Source: JAFAMS01 sp963715815
Lineage (GTDB): Bacteria > Vulcanimicrobiota > Vulcanimicrobiia > Vulcanimicrobiales > Vulcanimicrobiaceae
Reading direction: 5' to 3'
Assembly (NCBI GenBank): GCA_963715815.1
Contig: OY970278.1
Location: forward strand, 2,666,001 to 2,730,000
Length of the DNA stretch: 64,000 bases
A program made the translations under genes and the position numbers. Numbering within the stretch: position 1 is the stretch's first letter; each line of letters opens with the position of its first letter. This document shows, in pieces, positions 52,547 through 60,782 of the stretch. Under the pieces are notes generated by a model. The model was given only the letters and a program-made list of their open reading frames with translations, did no database searches and was not told the DNA's origin.

Positions 52547-53228
52547 GATGCGCGATGCCGAATGCGGCCGCGGCTGCCGCCGCACCGATCAACGTCGTCT
52601 GTAGCGCGCCGCGCAGCCGTGACGTTCTTGTCATCCGCGCCTTGTAGCCTCCGAACAAGAACAACGCGATCAGGGTCAATGCGATCGATACGAGCAGCGC
52701 AAACGGAACGTTTGAAATGAAGACGTAAGGAACGAGCGGGACGAGTCCGCCGACTGCGTACGCGACCGCAATCGTAAGCGCGCTGATCGGCGCCTGATTC
52801 ATTTTCGGACGCTCGAGACCGAGCTCGAAGCGCATCATAAAGTCGACCCAACGGTCCGGGTCGGCAACGATGTGATCGACGACTTGTTCGAGCTCATTGC
52901 CCCCCAAGCCGTATTCTCGGAAGACGTCACGCACTTCATCACGCTCGATATGTGGAACAAGCTGCACTTCGCGATACTCGCGGCGGCGTTCGCTCGCATA
53001 TTGATCGATGTCGGTGCGGGCTGCGAGATAGCCACCGAGCCCCATCGAGATCGAACCCGCGACGATCTCCGCGAGACCTGCGGTCACAACGACCTTCGAT
53101 GACGCGACGGCGACCGAGACGCCGGCCGCGAGCGCAAACGGTACCGTTAGACCATCGGACAAACCGATGACGACGTCGCGCAGCGCGACCTTCGGACGCT
53201 GATGCGTCTCCCCGTGATGTTTGACCAC
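52533..53228 (-). CDS. VIT1/CCC1-family Fe/Mn transporter
   Basis: 231 aa. The conserved first helix region DVVIGLSDGLTVPFALAAGVS, GLAEIVAGSISMGLGGYLAART and the cytoplasmic Glu-rich segment (YREVQLVPHIERDEVRDVFREY), which binds metal in this family, precede three C-terminal helices. Moves Fe(II) or Mn(II) out of the cytoplasm. Relevance to the haem-porin/copper-oxidase operon 30 kb away is only thematic. Confidence 0.88.
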   Translation of the reverse strand: MVKHHGETHQRPKVALRDVVIGLSDGLTVPFALAAGVSVAVASSKVVVTAGLAEIVAGSISMGLGGYLAARTDIDQYASERRREYREVQLVPHIERDEVRDVFREYGLGGNELEQVVDHIVADPDRWVDFMMRFELGLERPKMNQAPISALTIAVAYAVGGLVPLVPYVFISNVPFALLVSIALTLIALFLFGGYKARMTRTSRLRGALQTTLIGAAAAAAAFGIAHLITG

Positions 53229-53280
53229 GTTCCTCGCTAGGCGCGAGAAGCGGCTGAATCCTTCAGAGCGTGACGGCCGA

Positions 53281-53760
53281 TCAGTTTTCCGGTTTGAAGT
53301 TCAGCGCGACGCCGTTCATGCAGTAACGCAACCCGGTCGGGCGCGGGCCGTCGTTGAAGACGTGGCCGAGATGGCCGCCGCAACGGCTGCAATGCACTTC
53401 GGTGCGCGCCTCAAACATCGAATTATCCGTGGATTCTCCGATGGCGTGCGGCAAATGGTCGTAGAAGCTCGGCCAACCCGTCCCGCTGTCGAACTTCGTC
53501 TTCGACGAGAACAGCGGCAGGTCGCAGCCGGCGCAATCGTAGATGCCGTTGCGCTTCTCGTGATCGAGCGGACTCGAGAACGCGTATTCCGTTCCGTGTT
53601 GTCGCAGAACCGCGAACGCTGCCGAGCTCAACCGCGCGTGCCACTCCGAATCGGAGAGGTTCCAAGCGGAATCGGTTGCTAACGCGGGGCGCGGCGATGC
53701 CGACGCTCCGAGGGCTGCAAAGAAGGCGCCAAGGTGAGTGAGCAGTGCGGGCCGTGTCAT
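53281..53760 (-). CDS. msrB: exported peptide methionine-R-sulfoxide reductase MsrB
   Basis: 159 aa. The N-terminal hydrophobic segment (LLTHLGAFFAALGASASPRP) looks like a signal peptide, so a periplasmic form. Zinc Cys pairs are CAGC and CSRC; GTGWPSF, HLGHVFNDGPRPTGLRYCMN and the catalytic Cys in RYCMNG are intact. It repairs oxidised Met in proteins using thiol reductant; the thioredoxin-like protein at 50898 could supply it, but this is inference. Confidence 0.93.
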   Translation of the reverse strand: MTRPALLTHLGAFFAALGASASPRPALATDSAWNLSDSEWHARLSSAAFAVLRQHGTEYAFSSPLDHEKRNGIYDCAGCDLPLFSSKTKFDSGTGWPSFYDHLPHAIGESTDNSMFEARTEVHCSRCGGHLGHVFNDGPRPTGLRYCMNGVALNFKPEN

Positions 53761-53872
53761 GTCCCGAGCCTACCACGATTGCGCGCAGAGCGCAGTAACC
53801 TGGCCTACGTCAGAGGAGCTTAGCGGCTGCTCGCATAGTGGGTCAGGACTTGTCTGGAGAGGGGATCCAGTT

Positions 53873-54877
53873 ATGAATCGTGGTTCTTTCGTTGCGACGT
53901 CCGCAGCGGCGGCCGCAATCACGAGTTTTCCGGCGTTCGTTCGCGCCGCGGAGACTCGGAACTTTTCGTTCGGATACGATCAGCCGCACGACACCGTCTA
54001 CGGTTTCACGGGCGATACGTTCGGCGGCAAGCTGCGCGATCTCTCGAACGGAACGATGATCATTCAGCAGTATCCCGGAGCGCAGTTGGGCTCCGAGCCG
54101 GAGATGGCACAAAAAGTTCGTTCGGGCGACATGGATTTCTGCATCAATGCGACCGCGAATTCCGCAGCGATCTCGCCGCAATCCGGCATTTTCTCGCTCG
54201 AGTATCTCTATCCGAGCGTGGCCATCTGCGTCAAATCGGTTCTCGATCCGGGCATCAACGACACGTTCAAGAAGATGGTCAGTGAAACCGTGACTGGGGC
54301 GATGTCGCTCGGACTCATGACCTGGGGCGTGCGCGACATGTACGCCAAGTTCGACATCACGAACGTCAACGACGTGAAAGGCAAGAAGGTCCGCGTTCAA
54401 GCCACCAAAACCGAAGACGCGTTCATGACGGCCTACGGCGCCGTTCCCGTACACATGGCATTCGGACAGGTGTACACGGCGCTGCAAACCGGCGTTGCGC
54501 AAATCGCAGAAAACTCGACCGACGTCTACCTGAAGAACAAACACTACGAGGTCGCTCCGGTTCTCTCGATGACCGATCACGAAGCGAACAACTACACGCT
54601 CCTCGTAAGTACGAAAACCTGGAATAGCCTCTCCAAGGATCAGCAGCGCTGGCTTGGGCAAGCCTTCGACTTCGCGCACCCGCTATGCCCGAAGAAAGCC
54701 GTTGACAACAACATCGCCGCCGTCGAGTCGCTCAGGAAACTCGGCGTCAAAGTAGTCGAGAAAGTCGACAAGGGAAGCTTCATAGAGCGCGCACAGCCGG
54801 TCATCGAGGAACAGGCGAAGGACCTCGGGCCGTACGCGCTCGCGCTGCTCAAACAGATCCGTGCACTCAAAGGCTAG
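53873..54877 (+). CDS. dctP: TRAP transporter substrate-binding protein (DctP)
   Basis: 334 aa from ATG 53873 with GAGAGGGG nine to ten bases upstream. Signal peptide (SFVATSAAAAAITSFPAFVR). The DctP fold shows GGKLRDLSNGTMIIQQYPG, the anion-binding Arg region KGKKVRVQATKTEDAFMTAYG and MAFGQVYTALQTGVAQIAENS. Periplasmic receptor for a carboxylate, delivering it to the DctQM permease encoded next. With GarR at the end of the operon, a hydroxy- or oxo-acid is a plausible ligand. Confidence 0.93.
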   Translation: MNRGSFVATSAAAAAITSFPAFVRAAETRNFSFGYDQPHDTVYGFTGDTFGGKLRDLSNGTMIIQQYPGAQLGSEPEMAQKVRSGDMDFCINATANSAAISPQSGIFSLEYLYPSVAICVKSVLDPGINDTFKKMVSETVTGAMSLGLMTWGVRDMYAKFDITNVNDVKGKKVRVQATKTEDAFMTAYGAVPVHMAFGQVYTALQTGVAQIAENSTDVYLKNKHYEVAPVLSMTDHEANNYTLLVSTKTWNSLSKDQQRWLGQAFDFAHPLCPKKAVDNNIAAVESLRKLGVKVVEKVDKGSFIERAQPVIEEQAKDLGPYALALLKQIRALKG

Positions 54878-55438
54878 GTGATCGTTTCGGAGAGCGCGCG
54901 TCATCTCAAGTGGCGCGCGCTCGATCCGCTCGAGTACGCACTGATGTGTTCCGCCGGAATTTGCCTGGCGGGCTTCACGGTCGCCGAGCTCGGCGACGTT
55001 TTCTTCCGTATCTTGTTGCATCCGTGGCTGACCGCGCAGGAATTCTCGCTCGGCTTCTTCGTTTGGGGCGCGTTTCTGGGTGGCGCCGTCGCCGTGAGGC
55101 GTGAGACACATTTCAAGATATCGGCCGTCGTCGAGAAGATGACAGGTGCGCGCCGCAAATTTTTCGAGACGTTCCGGCGCCTGATTGTGCTCATCGTGGC
55201 GCTTGTCATGATTGTAGCCGGATATATCAACTATCTCTCGGGGTTCGGAAGTTTTCTGACGCCGTCGGAAACGCCGATCGCCGTCCTCTACGCAGCGATC
55301 CCGGTTTGCGGAGTGCTGATCGTCGTCTTCACGATCGAATCGCTCGTCAACGGCTGGCGCAATGGATTCGAAGAGCCCGGCGAGCCGCGTGATCTGCAAG
55401 AGATCTTGGCGCAAGAAGCTTTGGAGCGTCCGATTTGA
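54878..55438 (+). CDS. dctQ: TRAP transporter small permease (DctQ)
   Basis: 186 aa with a GTG start directly after the dctP stop. Four hydrophobic helices with the DctQ pattern (FFVWGAFLGGAVAVRRETHF, then FRRLIVLIVALVMIVAGYIN) and the SETPIAVLYAAIPVCGVLIV C-terminal pair. Its stop overlaps the dctM TTG start as TTGA. Obligate partner of DctM in the sodium-driven import. Confidence 0.9.
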   Translation: MIVSESARHLKWRALDPLEYALMCSAGICLAGFTVAELGDVFFRILLHPWLTAQEFSLGFFVWGAFLGGAVAVRRETHFKISAVVEKMTGARRKFFETFRRLIVLIVALVMIVAGYINYLSGFGSFLTPSETPIAVLYAAIPVCGVLIVVFTIESLVNGWRNGFEEPGEPRDLQEILAQEALERPI

Positions 55439-56781
55439 CCGCGAGCGCCGGCATCGCCGTTCTCGTCATGACCTTCGTTGCGGTCTTTCTCGGCTATTTC
55501 GGCGTGCCGGTTGCATTTGCGATGATGGCGTCCGTATTTCTGACGGTCATCCTGTTCACGCATGTCAGTTTACCGTCGATCACGGGCCAGCTCTTCAACG
55601 GCATAAATACGATCAATCTGCTCGCCGTACCGTTCTTCTTGCTGGTTGGCGAGCTGATGATGTCGGCAAACATCACGTCGCGGCTGATCGTCCTGGCGCA
55701 AGCTCTCGTCGGTCACTTCCGCAGCGGACTCGCGCAAGTTGTCGCCGTTTTCAGCTTGTTCTTTTCAGGCATTTCCGGATCGTCGACCGCCGACGTCGTC
55801 GCGATCAGTACCGTACTCGGCCCGGAGATGCGGCGCGAGGGCTACGATCCCGCCTTCACGGCTGCACTCGTGGCAGCGGCAGCGACAATTGCAAACATGG
55901 TGCCGCCGAGCATTCTTGCGGTTGTGTACGGTTCGGTTGGGAACGTGTCGATCGGCGGACTCTTCTTGGGCGGCGCGACACCGGGCGTTATGGTCGCAAT
56001 CGGCTTGATGATCTATTCGTATTTCTTCGGACCGCCGGGCATTCGCAAAAAGCGCGCGACATTCGGGCACATCGCAGAATCGGTCAAGCTTGCGGCGCTG
56101 CCGCTCGTCATTCCGATCATCATCGTCGGCGGAATTCTCACCGGACAATTCACGCCGGTCGAAGCGGGCGCAGTCGCCCTTGTCTACGTAATCGGCGTGC
56201 TGCTGCCGCTGATGAACCGCACGCATTTCCGAAAGCTCGCCCAAAATTTCGTGATGGCCGGGGCTTTGTATGCGCTCCCGATGATGGCCGTCGCGGCCGC
56301 GTCGGCGTTCGGATGGGTGCTTGCCTATTTGCGTGGCCCTCAGGTCGTTTCCGGTTGGATCGAACACGTCGCCGGTCATAGCTCGACTGGAATTCTGTTT
56401 CTGATCGTCGGGATTCTGACGATCGTCGGCGACTTCTTGGAGGGAATCCCGGCGATCATCATCTTTATGCCGCTGTTTCTCGAGCTGATGCAGCTCGGGA
56501 ACATTCAGCCCGTGCACATGGGAGTGTGCATCATCGTGACGCTGGCTTTCGGGCTGATCACACCGCCGTACGGGCTCGCACTCTTGCTTTCGTCGAGCCT
56601 GCAAGGTGTGGCGTGGCCGCGCGCGCTCGTCGCGTCGCTCCCGCTCTACGTCATCTTCTTCCTCGTGATCGCGCTGATCATCGTTTTTCCGCAACTCGTG
56701 CTGTGGCTGCCGCGGTTGCTGTTTCCGCAGTCGATCGGCTGCTTTCAGAACACGTTCGGAGGATGGACATGCCCCTCGTAG
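55435..56781 (+). CDS. dctM: TRAP transporter large permease (DctM)
   Basis: 448 aa, TTG start. Twelve-helix elevator-type subunit: FFLLVGELMMSANITSRLI, FSLFFSGISGSSTADVVAIS, NMVPPSILAVVYGSVGNVSIG and FGLITPPYGLALLLSSSLQG are characteristic of the DctM/TRAP GltM family. The TTG overlaps the dctQ stop as TTGA. The C-terminus overlaps the start of the reductase gene by 13 bases, so all four genes form one coupled operon. Confidence 0.94.
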   Translation: MTASAGIAVLVMTFVAVFLGYFGVPVAFAMMASVFLTVILFTHVSLPSITGQLFNGINTINLLAVPFFLLVGELMMSANITSRLIVLAQALVGHFRSGLAQVVAVFSLFFSGISGSSTADVVAISTVLGPEMRREGYDPAFTAALVAAAATIANMVPPSILAVVYGSVGNVSIGGLFLGGATPGVMVAIGLMIYSYFFGPPGIRKKRATFGHIAESVKLAALPLVIPIIIVGGILTGQFTPVEAGAVALVYVIGVLLPLMNRTHFRKLAQNFVMAGALYALPMMAVAAASAFGWVLAYLRGPQVVSGWIEHVAGHSSTGILFLIVGILTIVGDFLEGIPAIIIFMPLFLELMQLGNIQPVHMGVCIIVTLAFGLITPPYGLALLLSSSLQGVAWPRALVASLPLYVIFFLVIALIIVFPQLVLWLPRLLFPQSIGCFQNTFGGWTCPS

Positions 56782-57641
56782 TCGGAGTTATCGGTACCGG
56801 ACTCATGGGCAAACCGATGGCACGCAATTTATTGCGCGCCGGTTATTCCGTGGTGGTGCAAAACCGCACGGCATCGAAACTCAAAGAGCTCGTCGAGGCC
56901 GGCGCGATCGCGGCACCGACCCCGAAGGAGCTCGCATCGAAATGCGACGTCGTCATCACGATGCTGATCGATTGGCCGACGACGCACGAGGCAATTTTCG
57001 GATCCGAGGGAGTGCTCGCGGGGATTCGCGCGGGCAGTCTCTTCATCGACATGGGGACGACGTCGCCGGCGCACGCACGCGAGCTGGCTGTGGCCTTCGC
57101 ACAGAAAGGCGTCGATGCTATCGACGCGCCCGTCAGCGGCGGCGAGAAAGGCGCGATTGAAGCGACGCTGACCGTGATGGCAGGCGGTAGCGAAGCAGCC
57201 TTCGAGCGTGCCAAACCAGTTTTCACGGCGATGGCAAGGACGGCCGTTCGCATCGGTGACGCCGGCGCCGGGCAGATCGCGAAGATGTGCAATCAGCTCA
57301 TCGTCGCTTCGACCGTCGAGCTTGTCTCAGAAGCCTTTGCGCTCGCGCGCGCGCACGGCGTCGATCCCGCCACGGTGCGCGAGGCGATGCTCGGAGGATT
57401 CGCGGGCAGCAAGATCCTCGAAGGTCAGGGCCAGCGCATGCTCGACCGCAATTTCGCTCCGGGCGGCCCGATCAAGACGCACATGAAAGACCGCGAGAAC
57501 ATTCTCGAAGCATGCGCCCGCGTGGGGCTTGAGCTACCCGCCGCTCAGGCGGCGTTCGATCGGGTCAAGCAAGTAGTCGATCGTGGTGACGGCGAGCTCG
57601 ATCACACCGCGCTCTACAAGCTCTACGATGATCTGCCGTAG
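56769..57641 (+). CDS. beta-hydroxyacid dehydrogenase, tartronate-semialdehyde reductase-like
   Basis: 290 aa from ATG 56769, chosen because GGAGG lies six bases upstream; the ATG at 56763 is too close. NAD(P)-binding VGVIGTGLMGKPMARNLLRAG, substrate site DAPVSGGEKGAIEATLTVMAGG and the catalytic Lys in GQIAKMCNQLIVAST. GarR/HIBADH family: reduces a 2- or 3-oxo/hydroxy acid. Overlap with the TRAP permease suggests it processes the imported substrate. Exact substrate undetermined. Confidence 0.92.
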   Translation: MPLVVGVIGTGLMGKPMARNLLRAGYSVVVQNRTASKLKELVEAGAIAAPTPKELASKCDVVITMLIDWPTTHEAIFGSEGVLAGIRAGSLFIDMGTTSPAHARELAVAFAQKGVDAIDAPVSGGEKGAIEATLTVMAGGSEAAFERAKPVFTAMARTAVRIGDAGAGQIAKMCNQLIVASTVELVSEAFALARAHGVDPATVREAMLGGFAGSKILEGQGQRMLDRNFAPGGPIKTHMKDRENILEACARVGLELPAAQAAFDRVKQVVDRGDGELDHTALYKLYDDLP

Positions 57642-57709
57642 TATCGCGCGATCTGCTGAAACGCGTGGCGCATCCCGGTCCAGATCGCCCGCAGTTCCTT
57701 CTTGATCAT
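57623..57709 (-). CDS. possible 28-residue basic small protein
   Basis: A complete frame (MIKKELRAIWTGMRH..., 28 aa) on the minus strand, overlapping the end of the reductase gene by 19 bases. The peptide is basic and amphipathic with three aromatic residues near its end (IARYYGRSS). GGTAGG lies just upstream of the ATG but close to it. The frame is short enough to be chance. Nothing else is seen in 57642-57754. Confidence 0.25.
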   Translation of the reverse strand: MIKKELRAIWTGMRHAFQQIARYYGRSS

Positions 57710-57754
57710 GGACCTACCATACCCACTTATCCTCAGAAAGGCATTGGACAAGTG

Positions 57755-58288
57755 TTAAGTCGTCAGCACCTTTGCCAGTGGATGCCAGTAGTGTTCGTAC
57801 CATCCGGAAACAAGATGCGGCGCGGCGTCGTTTGGGAATCCGGTGTGATCGAAGACGAGCTTCGTCCCTGAACCGTGCGGCGAGAGAGTGAATTTCGCGA
57901 TCGAGAACCAACCGGGGTCCCAGCTGGCGGCACGCCAAGCTTGTACGAGACGTGCATCGCGCACCAGCTCGAGATTGCGTCCCGTGATGTACCCGCCGAA
58001 GAGCGTGAATGCGCCGCCCAGTTGGGGATCGATGGAGGTCGGCGTCTTTAAGACCGAACCCATCATGCTCTTACTCATGCCGAAGCCGGCGCGCACAACT
58101 TTATCGAAGGTCGCGGTCGTGATTAGGGCCTGGTACAGACGCGAGGGCGAAGCCGCGAACGTCACTTCTTGGTGGATCGCCGCGTTCGTATGCGTGATAT
58201 CGGCGGCGGCATTCGTCTTGCCGCGCGTAGCCGCGCCGAGCCCGATAGCGATCAGGATCCCGGCACGGCTGATTTTTCCAGCGCTCAT
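57755..58288 (-). CDS. exported SRPBCC-domain protein
   Basis: About 177 aa from ATG 58288, overlapping the upstream stop as ATGA. A short hydrophobic N-terminus (ISRAGILIAIGLGAATRG) resembles a signal peptide. An AHSA1/START-like fold follows: HQEVTFAASPSRLYQALITT, GGAFTLFGGYITGRNLELV, LVQAWRAASWDPGWFSIAKF, GSGTKLVFDHTGFPND. Ligand unknown. Last gene of an arsR-AHSA1-SRPBCC operon. Confidence 0.85.
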   Translation of the reverse strand: MSAGKISRAGILIAIGLGAATRGKTNAAADITHTNAAIHQEVTFAASPSRLYQALITTATFDKVVRAGFGMSKSMMGSVLKTPTSIDPQLGGAFTLFGGYITGRNLELVRDARLVQAWRAASWDPGWFSIAKFTLSPHGSGTKLVFDHTGFPNDAAPHLVSGWYEHYWHPLAKVLTT

Positions 58289-58740
58289 GAAATGACTTGC
58301 GCGAGCTTGTCGAGGCAGCTGCCCCAACCCGCGGCATGACCGTCGCGCGATTCGACACTGCGAAGATTTTCATGCGTGAGGACGAGATCGGTTTCGTTGC
58401 CGCGTCCTTTGAAATCGAGTGTTAGAAGCGTCTCGACAATCTCTTCCGGAGCGTCTTCTTCCCACGTCCAGGTGCATACGAAGCGCGATGGAGCTGTGAT
58501 TTCGCGATATACTCCGCCGACGGTCAACACTTCGCCGTCGGATTTTACGAACGTGATGCTGTATTTGCCGCCGACGCGAAAGTCGACGTCGAGTTTCGTA
58601 ACCTTAACGTCGCCGGGGAAGAAAAACTGTCGCATTCCGTCGGCGGACGTCCAGAGGTCGAATACTTTTTGCGCGGGCGCTTTGAACGTGCGCCGTAGGA
58701 CGAGCTTCGAGGGTGAGGCGAGTTCCGTGGTCGTCATCAT
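58285..58740 (-). CDS. AHSA1-family SRPBCC protein
   Basis: 151 aa, cytoplasmic. Typical AHSA1/PF08327 features: LRRTFKAPAQKVFDLWTSAD, MRQFFFPGDV, GGKYSITFVKSDGEVLTVGG, FVCTWTWEED and the C-terminal GWGSCLDKLAQVI. Such proteins commonly follow an ArsR gene and bind small hydrophobic ligands. Its ATG overlaps the ArsR stop (ATGA) and its stop overlaps the next gene. Confidence 0.92.
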   Translation of the reverse strand: MMTTTELASPSKLVLRRTFKAPAQKVFDLWTSADGMRQFFFPGDVKVTKLDVDFRVGGKYSITFVKSDGEVLTVGGVYREITAPSRFVCTWTWEEDAPEEIVETLLTLDFKGRGNETDLVLTHENLRSVESRDGHAAGWGSCLDKLAQVIS

Positions 58741-59075
58741 TTCTTCTTTCGTTTAGACGTTCGTGCGAGAAGTGAATCGAGGCGATCGAAGGTGGAGTTC
58801 CAGAACTCGCGCTGTTTGTCGATCCACGACGAAGCAGCGGTCATCGTGTTCGGATCGAGCCGGCAGCGATGCACGCGGCCGTCGATCTCGCGCTTGAGAA
58901 TCCCAGCTTCTTCCAGGATACGGACGTGCTTCGAGATCCCCGGCTGCGAGATCGAAAATCCGGCAGCGATCTCGCCGACCGTCATCGACTGGCGGGCTAG
59001 CCGCTCGACGATACGCCGGCGCGTGGGATCGGACAAAGCTCCAAAAACCGCGTCCAGGCCTCCAACGTTAACCAT
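58737..59075 (-). CDS. ArsR-family transcriptional regulator
   Basis: 112 aa. Winged helix: LDAVFGALSDPTRRRIVERL, MTVGEIAAGFSISQPGISKH, VRILEEAGILKREIDGRVHR, with no metal-binding Cys pair; the SRPBCC-linked, non-metal subgroup. Its ATG (59075-59073) lies inside the first of two palindromes, shortly after a TATAAC-like box, so the mRNA may be leaderless and autoregulated. Confidence 0.92.
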   Translation of the reverse strand: MVNVGGLDAVFGALSDPTRRRIVERLARQSMTVGEIAAGFSISQPGISKHVRILEEAGILKREIDGRVHRCRLDPNTMTAASSWIDKQREFWNSTFDRLDSLLARTSKRKKK

Positions 59076-59098
59076 ACGGTTATATAACCATGCGGTTA
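59069..59098 (-). promoter_or_regulatory. twin palindromic operator over the arsR start
   Basis: TAACCATACGGTTA (59069-59082) and TAACCATGCGGTTA (59085-59098) are near-identical 14-bp inverted repeats whose starts are 16 bases apart. They cover the likely -10 box (TATATAAC on the minus strand) and the arsR start codon. This is what a self-repressing ArsR dimer pair would need. Confidence 0.7.
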
Positions 59099-59135
59099 TG
59101 CCTTTGTCAAGTGTCTCGGAGGCGGAAGCCCTCTT

Positions 59136-59162
59136 TTGTCATCCCGAGCGAAGTCGAGGGAC
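59136..59162 (+). repeat. dispersed palindromic repeat, copy A
   Basis: TTGTCATCCCGAGCG followed by AAGTCGAGGGAC. An inverted, nearly identical copy lies 74 bases downstream (59237) and a third in lipB (33466). Such elements are seen between genes in many genomes; here the pair straddles the start of the phosphoesterase gene. Confidence 0.7.
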
Positions 59163-59185
59163 CACGACTACGTTGCCGGTAGAGA

Positions 59186-60031
59186 ATGGCGATGAAATTT
59201 ATGGCCACGTTGCTGTGCGTTCTCAGCATTATCGCTGCCCCTCGACTTACGCTCGGGGTGACAAGTAGTGGCGGCACTACGCTCCCAACAGTTTCGCACG
59301 TCGTTATCGTCGTTGAGGAAAACAAGACACTGGCGCAGATCCGCGGCAATCCGCACGCGCCGTACATAAACAAATTGATGCGTGACGGAGCCCTGTTCGT
59401 GAATGCGCACGCCGAGCGGCATCCGAGTTTGCCGAACTACTTTGCGCTGTTCGCGGGACTCGTGAACGGCAACGGTAACGATTGCCCCGCGACCGGCTTC
59501 CCGGCGAATGCGCCGAATCTGGCAAGTGAGCTGTTCGCGTCGCATCGCGCCTTCGCGGGCTACGCCGAATCGATGCCTTCGCCCGGATTCAAAGGCTGCT
59601 GGGCCGGAACGTACGCGCGCAAGCACGTCCCATGGGTGCAATTCTCGAACATCCCCGCAAGCGCTAGTCTGCCGTTTTCAGATCTGCGTTCGTACGATTC
59701 GCTCCCGGCCGCGACGATGATCATCCCGGACGTAAACGACGACATGCACGATGGGACGATCGCGATGGGCGATGCGTGGCTCGCAAAGCACATCGCGCCG
59801 CTGCTTGCGTGGGGCGCGACGCACGATACCCTCTTCGTTCTCACATGGGATGAAGGTTTTGACGCTAGCAATCACATCCCGATGCTCTTCTTCGGCCCGA
59901 TGGTCAAGCCGGGTGTGTACAATGAACCAGTCGATCACTATACGGTGCTGCGCACGATCGAGGATCTTCTGCAGCTGCCGCCAACCGGTGCTGCCGCCCG
60001 CAAGACGGCGATCAGTGACTGTTGGCGCTAA
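59186..60031 (+). CDS. secreted phosphoesterase (acid phosphatase/phospholipase C-like)
   Basis: 281 aa from ATG 59186 (or 59192). Signal peptide MKFMATLLCVLSIIA. The residues right after it (APRLTLGVTSSGG) are encoded by an inverted copy of the dispersed repeat. The catalytic domain of the PF04185 phosphoesterase family follows: VSHVVIVVEENKTLAQI, AHAERHPSLPNYFALFAG, MIIPDVNDDMHDG and LFVLTWDEGFDASNHIPMLF supply the metal ligands. Four Cys residues occur. Periplasmic or secreted hydrolase of phosphate esters. The end overlaps the convergent deacetylase by 20 bases. Confidence 0.87.
   Translation: MAMKFMATLLCVLSIIAAPRLTLGVTSSGGTTLPTVSHVVIVVEENKTLAQIRGNPHAPYINKLMRDGALFVNAHAERHPSLPNYFALFAGLVNGNGNDCPATGFPANAPNLASELFASHRAFAGYAESMPSPGFKGCWAGTYARKHVPWVQFSNIPASASLPFSDLRSYDSLPAATMIIPDVNDDMHDGTIAMGDAWLAKHIAPLLAWGATHDTLFVLTWDEGFDASNHIPMLFFGPMVKPGVYNEPVDHYTVLRTIEDLLQLPPTGAAARKTAISDCWR
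59237..59264 (-). repeat. dispersed palindromic repeat, copy B (inverted, within coding sequence)
   Basis: On the minus strand it reads TTGTCACCCCGAGCG then TAAGTCGAGGGGC, differing from copy A by three substitutions or insertions. It lies inside the phosphoesterase gene at the signal peptide/mature junction and is read in frame as APRLTLGVT. Confidence 0.7.
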
Positions 60032-60782
60032 CGTCCGCTAAGGCTTGATCGAACCGTGTAAGAATCGAGTAGCGATGAACCATCAGAAGATTATCGGACG
60101 CGCCTGCGTTCCCCCAATCTTCCGAGAAGGCAAGCTCGTAGCCGTTTTGCGCCGCAAGCCGCGCAATACGATCGTCGTAGTTGTCGTAAGGATAAACGAG
60201 CGCGTAAATCGGCTTCCCTAGCCGCGCACGAAGCGAGAACTGCGAAAGCGTCAGCTCGTGCACGACATATGAATCCGGCAGCTTTCGTAGGTCCTCGGGA
60301 TGATTCGCGGTCAGACTCTGCACGTCGATCAGCCCACTGCGTTCCATCTCGGCAAGCTGCGCCCAGGTATTGTGATGTTTGCTGGTTGTCTTTCCGACGA
60401 AATTCGTGTGAACGAAGAGCGTCGCCGGATAGTTATATTTTTTGAGGAGCGGGAACGCATATGCATAGATCCCCGATCCGTTGTCGTCGAAGGTCAGCAT
60501 CAGCGGTTTGGACGGCACGGGTGCTCCGTGCTCGAGATGCGCGCGCAACTGCTCGAGCGTGATGACGTGAAAGCCGCCTTTGTGAATCGCTTCGAGCTGC
60601 TGCTGGAATGTCGCAAGCGGCGTGTCGAACCAGACCTCTTTAGCCGGCACGACATCGTGCCACACGAGAACTGCCAGGTAAGGCGTCTTACCTCCCGGCG
60701 CAACTTGCGGCAACGAATTTTGCGCAGACGCTGGGAGCACGAGCAAGCAAACGAGTGCGCCCAGGGCAAGCCACTTGACCAT
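60012..60782 (-). CDS. secreted polysaccharide deacetylase (NodB-type)
   Basis: About 256 aa from ATG 60782, directly before a signal peptide (WLALGALVCLLVLPASA). NodB-homology domain: LAVLVWHDVVPAKEV, GFHVITLEQLRAHL, metal-site PLMLTFDDNGSGIYAYAFPL, YNYPATLFVHTNFVG, then SLTANHPEDLRKLP and the C-terminal YALVYPYDNYDDR. The first Asp of the TFDD motif is retained; the usual H-x3-H is seen only as NHPEDL, so metal binding may be altered. Acts on N-acetylated cell-wall or exopolysaccharide. The start overlaps that of the divergent gene. Confidence 0.87.
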   Translation of the reverse strand: MVKWLALGALVCLLVLPASAQNSLPQVAPGGKTPYLAVLVWHDVVPAKEVWFDTPLATFQQQLEAIHKGGFHVITLEQLRAHLEHGAPVPSKPLMLTFDDNGSGIYAYAFPLLKKYNYPATLFVHTNFVGKTTSKHHNTWAQLAEMERSGLIDVQSLTANHPEDLRKLPDSYVVHELTLSQFSLRARLGKPIYALVYPYDNYDDRIARLAAQNGYELAFSEDWGNAGASDNLLMVHRYSILTRFDQALADVSANSH

